Source of the DNA: Rhizobiales bacterium 63-22
Lineage (GTDB): Bacteria; Pseudomonadota; Alphaproteobacteria; Rhizobiales; Rhizobiaceae
Assembly: GCA_001898995.1 (NCBI GenBank)
Contig: MKVZ01000003.1
Span: 83,018 to 134,644, forward strand
Direction of reading: 5' to 3'
Length of the DNA: 51,627 nucleotides
The notes under the pieces are model-generated. The model was given only the letters and a program-made list of their open reading frames with translations, was not told where the DNA came from and searched no databases. Below, piece after piece: positions 26,609 to 34,417 of this stretch; within the stretch, counting starts at the first letter, position 1; the number at the start of each line of letters is the position of its first letter. The position numbers and the translations under genes are program-made.

Positions 26609-27508
26609 ATGGCCCAGTTGATCGATGGCAAGAAGCTCGCCGAGGATGTGATTTCCACGGTAAAAACCGAAACCGAAAAGCTCGTATCCGCCACCGGCAC
26701 GGTGCCCGGCATCGCCGTGGTGATCGTCGGCGAGGACCCGGCCAGCCAGGTCTACGTGGCCTCGAAAAGCCGCAAGGCCAAGGAATGCGGCTTCCATTCC
26801 GTCCAGCACGATCTGCCTGAAAACGCTTCGGAAAAAGAGCTTCTGGACCTGATCGGAAGCCTCAACGCCGATCCCGCCATCCACGGCATCCTCGTGCAGC
26901 TTCCGCTGCCGAAGCATATCGATGCGGGCCGCGTGATCCAGACCATCTCGCCCGACAAGGACGTGGACGGCTTTCACTTCATCAACGTCGGCAAGCTCGG
27001 CACCGGCGAGGTGGAGACGGCCTTCGTGCCCTGCACGCCGGCGGGCGCGATGATCATGATCGAGCGCATCCACGGCCGCGACCTGTCGGGGCTGGACGCG
27101 GTGGTGATCGGGCGCTCCAACATCGTCGGCAAGCCGATGTTCAACCTGCTTCTCGCCGCCAACGCAACGGTGACGGTGGCGCACAGCCGCACCAGGGACC
27201 TGCCGGAGATCGCACGTCGCGCCGATATTCTCGTGGCGGCGGTCGGGCGCCCGCAGATGGTCAAGGGCGACTGGGTCAAGCCCGGCGCGACGGTGATCGA
27301 TGTCGGCATCAACCGCATCCCCGCGCCGGAGCGCGGCGAGGGCAAGACGCGGCTGGTCGGCGACGTGGATTTCGCGGAAGCGGAAAAGGTCGCGGGCGCG
27401 ATCACGCCGGTTCCGGGCGGGGTCGGGCCGATGACCATCGCCATGCTGATGGCCAACACGCTCACCGCCGCCTGCCGCGCGGCGGGGGTCAAAAAGCCGG
27501 TCTTCTAA
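26609..27508 (+). CDS. folD: Methylenetetrahydrofolate dehydrogenase/cyclohydrolase
   Basis: 299 aa, full length. It is a bifunctional one-carbon enzyme that interconverts 5,10-methylene- and 10-formyl-tetrahydrofolate. Signatures: [20 protein letters not shown] with the catalytic lysine, [21 protein letters not shown], and the NADP site [13 protein letters not shown]. The start at 26609 ([14 protein letters not shown]) has GGAG upstream. A terminator hairpin follows. Confidence 0.97.
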   Translation: MAQLIDGKKLAEDVISTVKTETEKLVSATGTVPGIAVVIVGEDPASQVYVASKSRKAKECGFHSVQHDLPENASEKELLDLIGSLNADPAIHGILVQLPLPKHIDAGRVIQTISPDKDVDGFHFINVGKLGTGEVETAFVPCTPAGAMIMIERIHGRDLSGLDAVVIGRSNIVGKPMFNLLLAANATVTVAHSRTRDLPEIARRADILVAAVGRPQMVKGDWVKPGATVIDVGINRIPAPERGEGKTRLVGDVDFAEAEKVAGAITPVPGGVGPMTIAMLMANTLTAACRAAGVKKPVF

Positions 27509-27518
27509 CCGGCTGAAA

Positions 27519-27551
27519 GGGGCAGGCAACGCCCGCCCCGTCATGCTTTTT
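27519..27551 (+). terminator. Probable intrinsic terminator after folD
   Basis: GGGGCAGGC and GCCCGCCCC form a near-perfect stem with a short AAC loop, followed by CTTTTTG after a 7-bp gap. It lies 10 bp after the folD stop. The gap before the T-tract makes it somewhat weaker than canonical. Confidence 0.6.
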
Positions 27552-27613
27552 GTCACAATTTATGGGGCGATTTGGTGCCCGTTTCACAAAATTGTCACAC
27601 TTGCCTTAATTTA

Positions 27614-27672
27614 GAGCATTTCCAGCGAAAGTGCGAAGCGGTTTCGCGTAGGATAATGCGTAAAAACAAAGA
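27614..27672. repeat. Palindromic repeat element, GAGCATTTCC family
   Basis: It starts GAGCATTTCCAGCGAAAGTG and ends GGATAATGCGTAAAAACAAA, between the convergent folD and edd genes. It is nearly identical to the copy at 15038 for its first 50 bases. Confidence 0.82.
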
Positions 27673-27680
27673 GTCGCAGT

Positions 27681-29504
27681 TTAGAACACCGACGCGCCTT
27701 CATCGGCGCGGCCGGCGATCTGGCGGAAGGCGCGGAACAGTTCGCGCCCCATGCCATGCTCGTTGCCGGAGAGGTCGGGCCGCGCCTCGATGCGGCCGTC
27801 GAGCACCGCCTGATTGAGCAGGACCTCCAGCGTGCCGTTGACCGCGTCGATGCGGATCATGTCGCCGTTATGGATGCGGCCGATCACCCCGCCGTCGAGC
27901 GCCTCCGGCGTGACGTGGATGGCCGACGGCACCTTGCCCGACGCGCCGGAGAGCCGCCCGTCGGTGACCAGCGCCACGCGCTGGCCGCGATCCTGAAGGA
28001 CGCCGAGCACGGTCATCAGCTTGTGCAGTTCCGGCATGCCGTTGGCCTTCGGCCCCTGATAGCGCACCACGGCCACGAAATCGCCGGTGAGGTCGCCCGC
28101 CTTGAAGGCGGCCTGCATTTCCGCCTGATCGTTGAACACCTTTGCGGGCGCCTCGATGACATGGCGTTCCGGCTTGACGGCGGAGACCTTGATGATGGCG
28201 TTGCCGATATTGCCGGTCAGCACCTTGATGCCGCCGGTCGGCTGGAAGGGCGCGGAAATCTTGGCGAGAACCTTGTCGTCGCCGCTCTTTTCCGGCACCG
28301 GCTCGCGCACCACATTGCCGTCCGGCCCAAGCTTCGGCTCGATGGCGTAGGGGCGCAGGCCCTCGCCGAAGACGGTGCGCACATCCTCGTGCAGAATGCC
28401 GCCGTCGAGCAGTTCGCGGATCAGGAAGCCCATGCCGCCCGCGGCGTGGAAATGGTTCACGTCGGCAAGCCCGTTCGGATAGACGCGCGCCAGCAGCGGC
28501 ACCGCGTCGGAAATCTCCGAAATATCGTGCCATGTCAGCTTGATGCCCGCCGCCGCCGCCATGGCGATCAGGTGGATGGTGTGGTTGGTCGAGCCGCCGG
28601 TTGCGTTGAGCCCCACCACGCCGTTGACGAAGGAACGCTCGTCCAGCATCTCGCCGACCGGCGTATATTCGTTGCCGAGCGCGGTGATGGCGAGCGCGCG
28701 CTTCGCCGCCTCGCGGGTCAGCGCGTCGCGCAGCGGCGTGCCCGGATTGACGAAGGAGGCGCCCGGCAGGTGCAGGCCCATGATCTCCATCATCATCTGG
28801 TTGGAATTGGCGGTGCCGTAGAAGGTGCAGGTGCCGGGGCCGTGATAGGACTTCGATTCCGATTCCAGGAGTTCCGCGCGGCCGACCTTGCCTTCGGCGT
28901 AAAGCTGGCGGGTCTTCGCCTTCTCGTCGTTGGGCAGGCCGCTGGTCATCGGCCCGGCGGGCACGAAGACGGCGGGCAGGTGGCCGAAGGCGAGCGCGCC
29001 CGCGACCAGACCCGGAACGATCTTGTCGCAGACGCCGAGATAGACGGCGGCGTCGAACATGTCGTGCGACAGGCCTATTGCCGTGGCCATGGCGATGACC
29101 TCGCGCGAGAACAGCGACAGCTCCATGCCGGCGAAGCCCTGCGTGACGCCGTCGCACATGGCCGGCACACCGCCCGCCACCTGCGCCACGCCGCCCGCCT
29201 CGCGCGCCGCCTGCTTGATGAGAGCGGGGAAGGTCTCGAAGGGCTGGTGCGCCGACAGCATGTCGTTATAGGCGGTGATGATGCCGAGATTGGGGACCAC
29301 GTCGGCGGCTAGCGCCGCCTTGTCGGACGGGCCGCAGGCGGCGAAGCCGTGGGCGAGATTGGCGCAGCCGAGCCCGCCGCGCTTGGGCTTTTTCGACGCG
29401 GCCTCGCGGATGCGGCCGAGATAGGCCTCGCGCGTCGGCTTCGAGCGCTCGCGGATGCGTGCGGTGATGTCCTGAATCTGTCGGTGTGCGGATTGCCGGG
29501 GCAT
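27681..29504 (-). CDS. edd: 6-Phosphogluconate dehydratase
   Basis: 607 aa. It is the Entner-Doudoroff enzyme that dehydrates 6-phosphogluconate to KDPG; a [4Fe-4S]-dependent member of the IlvD/Edd family. Motifs include [29 protein letters not shown] and [13 protein letters not shown], with a C-terminal [15 protein letters not shown]. Start at 29504 ([11 protein letters not shown]) has AGGTGA five bases upstream. The longer reading to 29639 would draw its N-terminus from a repeat and is rejected. The aldolase gene eda is not in the window. Confidence 0.96.
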   Translation of the reverse strand: MPRQSAHRQIQDITARIRERSKPTREAYLGRIREAASKKPKRGGLGCANLAHGFAACGPSDKAALAADVVPNLGIITAYNDMLSAHQPFETFPALIKQAAREAGGVAQVAGGVPAMCDGVTQGFAGMELSLFSREVIAMATAIGLSHDMFDAAVYLGVCDKIVPGLVAGALAFGHLPAVFVPAGPMTSGLPNDEKAKTRQLYAEGKVGRAELLESESKSYHGPGTCTFYGTANSNQMMMEIMGLHLPGASFVNPGTPLRDALTREAAKRALAITALGNEYTPVGEMLDERSFVNGVVGLNATGGSTNHTIHLIAMAAAAGIKLTWHDISEISDAVPLLARVYPNGLADVNHFHAAGGMGFLIRELLDGGILHEDVRTVFGEGLRPYAIEPKLGPDGNVVREPVPEKSGDDKVLAKISAPFQPTGGIKVLTGNIGNAIIKVSAVKPERHVIEAPAKVFNDQAEMQAAFKAGDLTGDFVAVVRYQGPKANGMPELHKLMTVLGVLQDRGQRVALVTDGRLSGASGKVPSAIHVTPEALDGGVIGRIHNGDMIRIDAVNGTLEVLLNQAVLDGRIEARPDLSGNEHGMGRELFRAFRQIAGRADEGASVF

Positions 29505-29524
29505 GGGTGTCACCTGTGCCGATA

Positions 29525-29584
29525 GAGCATTTCCAGCAAAAGTGTGAAGCGGTTTTGCGTTCGGAAATGCGTAGAAACAAAAAG
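29525..29584. repeat. Palindromic repeat element, GAGCATTTCC family
   Basis: It starts GAGCATTTCCAGCAAAAGTG and ends GGAAATGCGTAGAAACAAAA, in the gap between pgl and edd. It matches the copy inside the ATPase gene at 23922 almost base for base. Its A-rich end supplies the T-tract of the minus-strand terminator next to it. Confidence 0.83.
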
Positions 29585-29624
29585 GGAGCGGCTCCGACAA
29601 TTCTGTCAGAACCGGAGCCGCTCC
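29579..29624 (-). terminator. Intrinsic terminator between pgl and edd
   Basis: On the minus strand a perfect 12-bp stem (GGAGCGGCTCCG ... CGGAGCCGCTCC, 16-nt loop) is followed by CTTTTTGTTT. It lies just after the pgl stop codon, inside the otherwise colinear zwf-pgl-edd unit. It would cut or attenuate transcription into edd. Confidence 0.75.
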
Positions 29625-29635
29625 GGTTCGGAGGA

Positions 29636-30334
29636 TCAACTGGTCCAGTAAAGCTGGATCGGCGTGCGGGCGTGATGGAACACGGCGCGCACGGGCATTT
29701 CCATTTCGTCATTCCCGGCGAGCGCCTTTTCCAGCGTCGCCTGCTTGGCCGCGCCTTCGATGTGCAGCACCAGCATGCCGGCCCCGACGATGAGCGGCAG
29801 GGTCAGCGTCAGCCGCTTTTCGCCCGCGCCCTCGGCGTGGATCGGCAGCACCAGCGCCCGCGTGTCGGGATCGATGGCCTGATCGAGCCGGTCCCCGCCG
29901 GGGAAGAAGGAAGCGGTGTGGCCGTCATTGCCCATGCCGAGCACCACCACGTCGAAGGGGCGGTGCAGCGCGTCGATGCGGTTTGCGGCGGCAAGTGCAG
30001 CGGCCTCCACCGTCGCCGCTGCATTGTAGAGGCCGACGAATTTCGCCACGCCCGCATTGTCGCGCAGCAGGTGGTCGCGCACAAGCTTCTCGTTGGAACG
30101 GTCGCTGTCGACGGGCACGAAGCGCTCGTCCACCAGCGTGATGGTGACGGCGTTCCAGTCGATGGCGCGGCGTGACAGGATCTCGAACAGCCTCAGCGGC
30201 GTGGTGCCGCCGGAAACGGCCAGCACCGCCTGCCCGCGCTCGGCGATCGCCGCCGCGAGCTGTGTCGCGATGGCTTCGGAAAGCGCCTGCGCCAGTTCGG
30301 TTCCGCTGGTGAAATCATGCCGTTCGATGTTCAT
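29636..30334 (-). CDS. pgl: 6-Phosphogluconolactonase
   Basis: 232 aa, short DevB/SOL type. It hydrolyses 6-phosphogluconolactone to 6-phosphogluconate. Signatures: [26 protein letters not shown] and [17 protein letters not shown]. It follows zwf by 12 bp and precedes edd by 131 bp that hold a terminator and a repeat. Confidence 0.95.
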   Translation of the reverse strand: MNIERHDFTSGTELAQALSEAIATQLAAAIAERGQAVLAVSGGTTPLRLFEILSRRAIDWNAVTITLVDERFVPVDSDRSNEKLVRDHLLRDNAGVAKFVGLYNAAATVEAAALAAANRIDALHRPFDVVVLGMGNDGHTASFFPGGDRLDQAIDPDTRALVLPIHAEGAGEKRLTLTLPLIVGAGMLVLHIEGAAKQATLEKALAGNDEMEMPVRAVFHHARTPIQLYWTS

Positions 30335-30346
30335 ATCGCTCCTCGC

Positions 30347-31822
30347 TTACATGCTGTCATGCCATGTACGTCCGTCGCGCTCGATCAGCGCGATGGACCC
30401 GGACGGTCCCCATGTGCCCGACGTGTAGCCCTGCACGGGCTGGCTGTTCACGTTCCACGCCTGCAGGATCGGATCGACCCAGCGCCACGCGGCCTCGACC
30501 TCGTCGCGGCGCATGAACAGCGTCTGGTTGCCGCGCACCATGTCCATGAGCAGCCGCTCATAGGCATCCGGGTTACGCTCCTTGAAGGACTCGGCGAAGC
30601 TCATGTCCAGCGGCACATGGCGCAGGCGCATCCCGCCCGGACCGGGGTCCTTGATCATCAGCCACTGCTTGACGCCCTCGTCCGGTTGCAGGCGGATGAC
30701 CAGCTGGTTGGCGGTCACCTTGCCCGCGCTTTCCTCGAAGATGGAATGCGGAATGGGCTTGAATGTGACGACGATCTCGGAAACGCGCGCAGCCAGCCTT
30801 TTTCCCGTGCGTAGATAGAAGGGCACGCCCGCCCAGCGCCAGTTGGCGATCTCCGCCTTCAGCGCCACGAAGGTCTCCGTGTTGGAGGAATCGGCCTTCA
30901 GGTCGTCCAGATAGCCCTTGACCGGACCGCCCGCGGAAGCGCCGGCGCGGTACTGGCCGCGCACCGTCAGTTCCTCGCTGTTGGCGGCGGTGATGGGTTT
31001 CAGCGCGCTCAGCACCTTGACCTTCTCGTCGTGGACGGCGTCGGCCTCCATCGAGGCGGGCGGCTCCATGGCAACGAGGCAGACGAGCTGGAGCATGTGG
31101 TTCTGCACCATGTCGCGCAGCGCGCCGGCGGTGTCGTAATAACCGGCGCGGCCTTCGAGCCCCACTTCCTCGGCCACGGTGATCTGCACATGGTCGATAT
31201 GGGCGGAGTTCCACAGCGGCTCGTAGAGCGCGTTGGCGAAGCGCAGCGCCATCAGGTTCTGCACCGTCTCCTTGCCGAGATAGTGGTCGATGCGGAAAAT
31301 CTGGTCCTCGCGGAACGCGCTGCCCAGCGTGGCGTTGAGTTCCATGGCCGATTCGAGGTCGCGGCCGATGGGCTTTTCCACCACGATGCGCGTGTCGCGG
31401 GTGATGAGGCCGTGGCTTTTGACCCGCATGGCGATCTCGCCGAACAGGGCCGGGCTGACCGCCAGATAGAAGGCGCGGATCGTCGCGGGCTTCTTGGCGA
31501 TGAGGGCCTTGAGCGCGTCCCAGCCCTCGTCGGACTTGGCGTCCACGGCGACGTAGAAGAGCCGCGCGACGAAGGTCTCGACCACGGTCTCGTCCACTTC
31601 CTCCGGCTTGACGTGCTCGTGGATCGCCTTGCGGGCGAAGTCGCGGTATTCCTTGTCGTTCATGGGGCTGCGCGAGGCACCGATGATCCGGGTCGGATCG
31701 CTGAACTGCTTGGCGCGCTCGCGCTGGTACAGCGCCGGAATGAGCTTGCGCTCGGCAAGGTCGCCGGAACCGCCGAAAACGATGCAATCGAAAGGATCTA
31801 CCGGAATTATCTGGCTGGTCAT
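30347..31822 (-). CDS. zwf: Glucose-6-phosphate 1-dehydrogenase
   Basis: 491 aa, full length. It oxidises glucose 6-phosphate to the lactone, feeding the Entner-Doudoroff and pentose phosphate pathways. The nucleotide motif FGGSGDLAERKLIPAL is at about 16-31, VVEKPIGRD at 147-155 and the active-site motif RIDHYLGKE at 177-185. It is the first gene of the zwf-pgl-edd cluster. Confidence 0.97.
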   Translation of the reverse strand: MTSQIIPVDPFDCIVFGGSGDLAERKLIPALYQRERAKQFSDPTRIIGASRSPMNDKEYRDFARKAIHEHVKPEEVDETVVETFVARLFYVAVDAKSDEGWDALKALIAKKPATIRAFYLAVSPALFGEIAMRVKSHGLITRDTRIVVEKPIGRDLESAMELNATLGSAFREDQIFRIDHYLGKETVQNLMALRFANALYEPLWNSAHIDHVQITVAEEVGLEGRAGYYDTAGALRDMVQNHMLQLVCLVAMEPPASMEADAVHDEKVKVLSALKPITAANSEELTVRGQYRAGASAGGPVKGYLDDLKADSSNTETFVALKAEIANWRWAGVPFYLRTGKRLAARVSEIVVTFKPIPHSIFEESAGKVTANQLVIRLQPDEGVKQWLMIKDPGPGGMRLRHVPLDMSFAESFKERNPDAYERLLMDMVRGNQTLFMRRDEVEAAWRWVDPILQAWNVNSQPVQGYTSGTWGPSGSIALIERDGRTWHDSM

Positions 31823-31985
31823 CTGTCGCTCTCTCGTTTCATGTGCGCAAGGCCGGTCCGCCGGGCCGATTCACCGGGCTTGCCGGGCGCGGGCAGTCTA
31901 GCCGACTGCGGCGGATTAATCGACACTCGCATGCCGATCGGCGCCCATGCGTGTCATGTACGGGCTGCGCGGGCCCTATGTAGGA

Positions 31986-31999
31986 TTAAATCGATTTAA
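31986..31999. promoter_or_regulatory. Perfect 14-bp palindrome upstream of zwf
   Basis: TTAAATCGATTTAA is fully self-complementary and lies 164 bp upstream of the zwf start in an AT-rich pocket. The central CG flanked by AAAT/ATTT is the shape of LacI-family operators, which often govern sugar catabolic genes in Alphaproteobacteria. No LacI gene is in the window. It could equally serve the phosphatase-family gene, whose stop codon is only 39 bp away. Confidence 0.4.
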
Positions 32000-32037
32000 A
32001 TTCAACCATTATCGAACGATGATATCGGAATATCGCA

Positions 32038-32619
32038 TCACGTCTGGTTCCAGCGGCGGATGACCGGTTCGCTCATGTCGTGCTCGTAGCCGAGCACGCT
32101 GATGCTTGCAGTGTCGAGGACCAGACACGCGCCGCCCTGCGGCGGCAGGCCGATCCAGCGGGCGGCCAGCACGCGCAGGACGTGGGCGCTGGAAAAGATC
32201 AGCGCGGAGCCGCCGAGGGCGCGCAGCCCGGCGATGATCCGGTCGGCCCGCGCGCCGACATCGGCCGCCGTCTCGCCGTCCGGGCAGCCGTCGCGAAACA
32301 GCCGCCAGTCCGGCCGTCCGGCGAGGATCGCCTTGGTGGTGATGCCCTCATAGGCGCCGTAGTCCCATTCGGCCAGATCGTCCTTCACGACGCAGCGGTC
32401 GCCGAAGCCGGCCAGCGCGCAGGTGTTGCGGGCGCGTTGCGACGGGCTCGACCAGACGGCGGCGAAATTGATCGCCGGCAGGCGTCCGGCGATCCCGCGG
32501 GCCGCTTCCTCGCCGGCGGCGGTCAGGGGAATATCGGTTCGCCCGGTATGCCTGCCGGAAAGGCTCCACTCCGTCTGTCCGTGCCGCACCGCATAGATTT
32601 CGGGACAGGCGCTGCTCAT
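32038..32619 (-). CDS. Histidine phosphatase family protein (phosphoglycerate-mutase-like)
   Basis: 193 aa. The phosphohistidine motif VRHGQTEWSL is at residues 11-20, the catalytic-pocket segment DDLAEWDYGAYEG lies in the middle, and the second histidine is in SSAHVLRVLAARW. These place it in the branch-1 histidine phosphatases. The substrate is not evident; members include phosphoglycerate mutases, sugar phosphatases and cobalamin or RNA-precursor phosphatases. It stands alone on the minus strand. Confidence 0.85.
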   Translation of the reverse strand: MSSACPEIYAVRHGQTEWSLSGRHTGRTDIPLTAAGEEAARGIAGRLPAINFAAVWSSPSQRARNTCALAGFGDRCVVKDDLAEWDYGAYEGITTKAILAGRPDWRLFRDGCPDGETAADVGARADRIIAGLRALGGSALIFSSAHVLRVLAARWIGLPPQGGACLVLDTASISVLGYEHDMSEPVIRRWNQT

Positions 32620-32638
32620 GCCGTTTCTCCATTCCGGT

Positions 32639-32694
32639 GATATCGCAGCCTTTATGCGCCGTTTCCGCCGGGAAGGCGATCAATTCTTCGGGAA
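32639..32694. repeat. Direct repeat, left copy, flanking the HigBA patch
   Basis: This 56-bp segment matches 33657-33712 at 52 of 56 positions (ends AAGGCGATCAATTCTTCGGG with AA). It begins 20 bp upstream of the phosphatase start codon. The two copies are 1,018 bp apart and enclose the truncated antitoxin and the HigBA pair. Confidence 0.85.
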
Positions 32695-32738
32695 TATGCT
32701 ATTCATCGCCCGAAGGGTATAATCGACCCGGAGACAGT

Positions 32739-32921
32739 ATGATGGAAAACATTCGCCCTATACGAACCGAGGCCGATTACGAATGGGCGCTGGCCGAGGT
32801 GACGCCCTGTTTCGAGAACCAGCCCGGGCCCGGCACTCCGGAGGCGGATCGCTTCGACGTGCTTTCGGCCCTGATCGAGGCCTATGAAAGCGCGCATTTT
32901 CCGATTGCCGACGACAAATGA
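32739..32921 (+). pseudogene. Truncated HigA-type antitoxin (N-terminal remnant)
   Basis: 60 aa. The reading resembles the N-terminal segment of HigA-like antitoxins that sit after HigB: IRPIRTEADYEWALAEV, then GTPEADRFDVLSALIEAYE. In full-length relatives a HTH domain follows after the HFPI motif, but here the frame stops after ADDK. No toxin gene for it lies upstream. It is therefore most likely a deletion remnant; a short functional peptide is not excluded. An ATGATG start has GGAGACAG upstream. Confidence 0.65.
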
Positions 32922-32949
32922 CCTCCCGCCGCCAGTAAGACGAATGTTT

Positions 32950-32995
32950 TGCGCCATTGGCGTATTTTACGCTTGATTATTACGCCATTGGCGCA
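32950..32995 (+). promoter_or_regulatory. Paired operator sites upstream of higBA
   Basis: Two copies of a palindromic site, TGCGCCATTGGCGTA at 32950-32964 and TACGCCATTGGCGCA at 32981-32995, lie 31 bp apart (three helical turns). They end 12 bp before the toxin start codon. Autorepression by the antitoxin is the normal arrangement for such modules. Confidence 0.7.
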
Positions 32996-33007
32996 TAAAC
33001 AATTTCT

Positions 33008-33328
33008 ATGAAGATCGTTCGCACCAAACGTTATCTGAAAGACCTGAAACGCATTGGCGCAACGAATGCCGAGGCGGACGCTATCGACCGGATGATTGCC
33101 GCCAACCCTGAAGCTGGCGATGTGATCGAAGGCTTGAAGGGCATGAGAAAAATGCGTTTCGGCCTTCGGAACCGTGGCAAGAGCGGCGGCGGACGGGCGA
33201 TCTACTTTCTTATGGTGACAGATGAAATCGCGGTGATGATCTTCGCCTACACGAAGAACGAACAGAAAGACCTGACCCAGGCGCAGCGAAAAGCCGCCCT
33301 CAAGCTGCTGGAGGAATTTGACCTATGA
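33008..33328 (+). CDS. higB: HigB/RelE-superfamily toxin
   Basis: 106 aa. It is a RelE-like mRNA interferase fold: KRYLKDLKRIGATNAEADAI at the start, then GLKGMRKMRFGLRNRGKSGGGRAIYFL, with basic residues suited to RNA binding. Toxin first, antitoxin second, and the 4-bp overlap with the XRE gene fit the HigBA order. Base composition is visibly lower in GC than neighbours, which hints at acquisition. Confidence 0.85.
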   Translation: MKIVRTKRYLKDLKRIGATNAEADAIDRMIAANPEAGDVIEGLKGMRKMRFGLRNRGKSGGGRAIYFLMVTDEIAVMIFAYTKNEQKDLTQAQRKAALKLLEEFDL

Positions 33329-33633
33329 CCGACAAGGATTTCGATTTCGGCGAAGCCATGCTGGAAGGCCTGAAGGAAGCCTTGGCATGGAAGCGCGGGG
33401 AAGTCGCGCTGGAAGTGCGCAATGTCGATCCCATGCCTGCTTCCCGCATCAAAGAGATACGCAAGCGCTACGCCCGCTCCACCAAGGAATTTGAACGAAA
33501 GTTCGGCATTCCCGCCGCGACCATGAACAATTGGGAGCAGGGGCGCCGCAAACCCGATCCTACTGCTCGCCTTCTGCTGAAGGTTATCGAAGACGCTCCC
33601 GACGTTGTCGAAAAGGCGGCTCACGCCGCTTGA
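33325..33633 (+). CDS. higA: HigA-type XRE-family antitoxin
   Basis: 102 aa. A Cro/C1-type HTH at about residues 45-85 (STKEFERKFGIPAATMNNWEQGRRKP) follows an acidic N-terminal part likely to bind the toxin. The motif NWEQGRRKPDPTARLLL is typical of HigA antitoxins paired with RelE-like toxins. It should neutralise HigB and bind the paired sites at 32950-32995. Confidence 0.87.
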   Translation: MTDKDFDFGEAMLEGLKEALAWKRGEVALEVRNVDPMPASRIKEIRKRYARSTKEFERKFGIPAATMNNWEQGRRKPDPTARLLLKVIEDAPDVVEKAAHAA

Positions 33634-33656
33634 CGCCACCCCTCTCCGGCGCAGGC

Positions 33657-33712
33657 GATGCCGCAGCCTTCATGCGCCGTTTCAGCCGGGAAGGCGATCA
33701 ATTCTTCGGGAA
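33657..33712. repeat. Direct repeat, right copy, flanking the HigBA patch
   Basis: Partner of 32639-32694, with 52 of 56 bases the same and the right 29 bases identical. It covers the last codons of the minus-strand gene at 33682, so that gene ends inside the repeat. Confidence 0.85.
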
Positions 33713-34026
33713 GGGGACTCCGGCTCCTGTAGCGTTTCGCCGGAGGCGTCGCCGAAAATATCCACCGGCAGCGGCACCGGCCCGCGCTCCGCCGTCGGGC
33801 GGTGGTCTATGACCCGCACCACGCCATCGGCGCGGCGGTAGACGGAATAGAGCAGGCGGCCCGCGCGCGGACCGTCCGTCTTGCTGATTGCGGCCTGAAA
33901 GCGAAGCAGCAGCGCGACGAGGCCCAGCAGGAAGCCGGGCGGCATCAGCACCCAAAGGGCCTTTATCCAGTCCGGCGAGGTTTGAAACGTATCGAGCAGG
34001 TCCGCCCAGAAATTATAGTCGCCCAT
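33682..34026 (-). CDS. Small membrane protein of unknown function
   Basis: 114 aa with one strong hydrophobic segment near residues 20-42 (WIKALWVLMPPGFLLGLVAL). The remainder is polar (LLYSVYRRADGVVRVIDHRPT). The start at 34026 is chosen because MGDYNFWADLLDTFQT looks like a natural N-terminus and GGGGAGA lies upstream. The frame continues open to 34164 through the hairpin region, which is probably not translated. The last residues come from the right direct repeat. I recognise no family function. Confidence 0.6.
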   Translation of the reverse strand: MGDYNFWADLLDTFQTSPDWIKALWVLMPPGFLLGLVALLLRFQAAISKTDGPRAGRLLYSVYRRADGVVRVIDHRPTAERGPVPLPVDIFGDASGETLQEPESPSRRIDRLPG

Positions 34027-34417
34027 TGCCGTCTCCCCATCTTGCGAAACGGTCACCGAGGATTGTCGCCCTCTGGTGACCGGGGAGTTCGTAAGCCGTA
34101 CACAGACGACCGCCCCGACCTTTAAGCCGAAGCTCTGGACATGCGCCGGGGCCTCCCCGGCCATGTGGCGCGAGGAGGTGCCGTTGCGGTCGACACCGAC
34201 CGCTGTGTACGGGGTTACGAAGCCCCGGAACCGACCATTTCGCCGGTTCCGGCTGCAATTTATTACAGCTTGCCATAAAGCGAAAGGGGGCGCTTCACCG
34301 GGAATTGTGCCGGACGGGCAGGATAAACGGATTCCCCTTTCGCGCCCGATGTCCTAGATTCTCTCCATGGTGCCGAATGCGCGCGCCGCGGGAAAGAATG
34401 CGAAGAAAGAGAACGGC
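34027..34417. other. Strongly structured intergenic region
   Basis: This 391-bp gap holds three successive inverted repeats. First, GGTCACCGAGG and CCCTCTGGTGACC at 34051-34081. Second, a long rod at about 34080-34236: the CCGGGG, TTCGTAA, CC and GTACACAG arms on the left pair with CTGTGTAC, GG, TTACGAA and CCCCGG on the right, followed inward by CGACCGC/GCGGTCG and a terminal stem ACATG...CCGGGG/CCCCGG..CATGT, with a bubble of about 20 nt per side between them. Third, CCGGAACCG/CGGTTCCGG at 34233-34254. A rod with a central bubble is the shape of 6S RNA, but I cannot assign it. The rest holds the promoter of the SDR gene. Confidence 0.6.

Noticed and set aside
27756..29312. 518-codon plus-strand open frame opposite edd
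   Set aside because: Shadow of edd with low-complexity R/H/D/G composition and no start context.
29505..29639. 45-residue N-terminal extension of edd
   Set aside because: It is read from the repeat element and the terminator hairpin; the ATG at 29504 has a good ribosome site.
34027..34164. 46-residue N-terminal extension of the small membrane protein through the hairpins
   Set aside because: DNA there is dominated by inverted repeats and the inner start has a better N-terminus and ribosome site; kept as a possibility only.
34080..34236. Firm assignment of the rod-like repeat as 6S RNA (ssrS)
   Set aside because: The shape fits but the gene context is not the one I expect for 6S RNA and no conserved sequence block could be confirmed; reported as unassigned structure.
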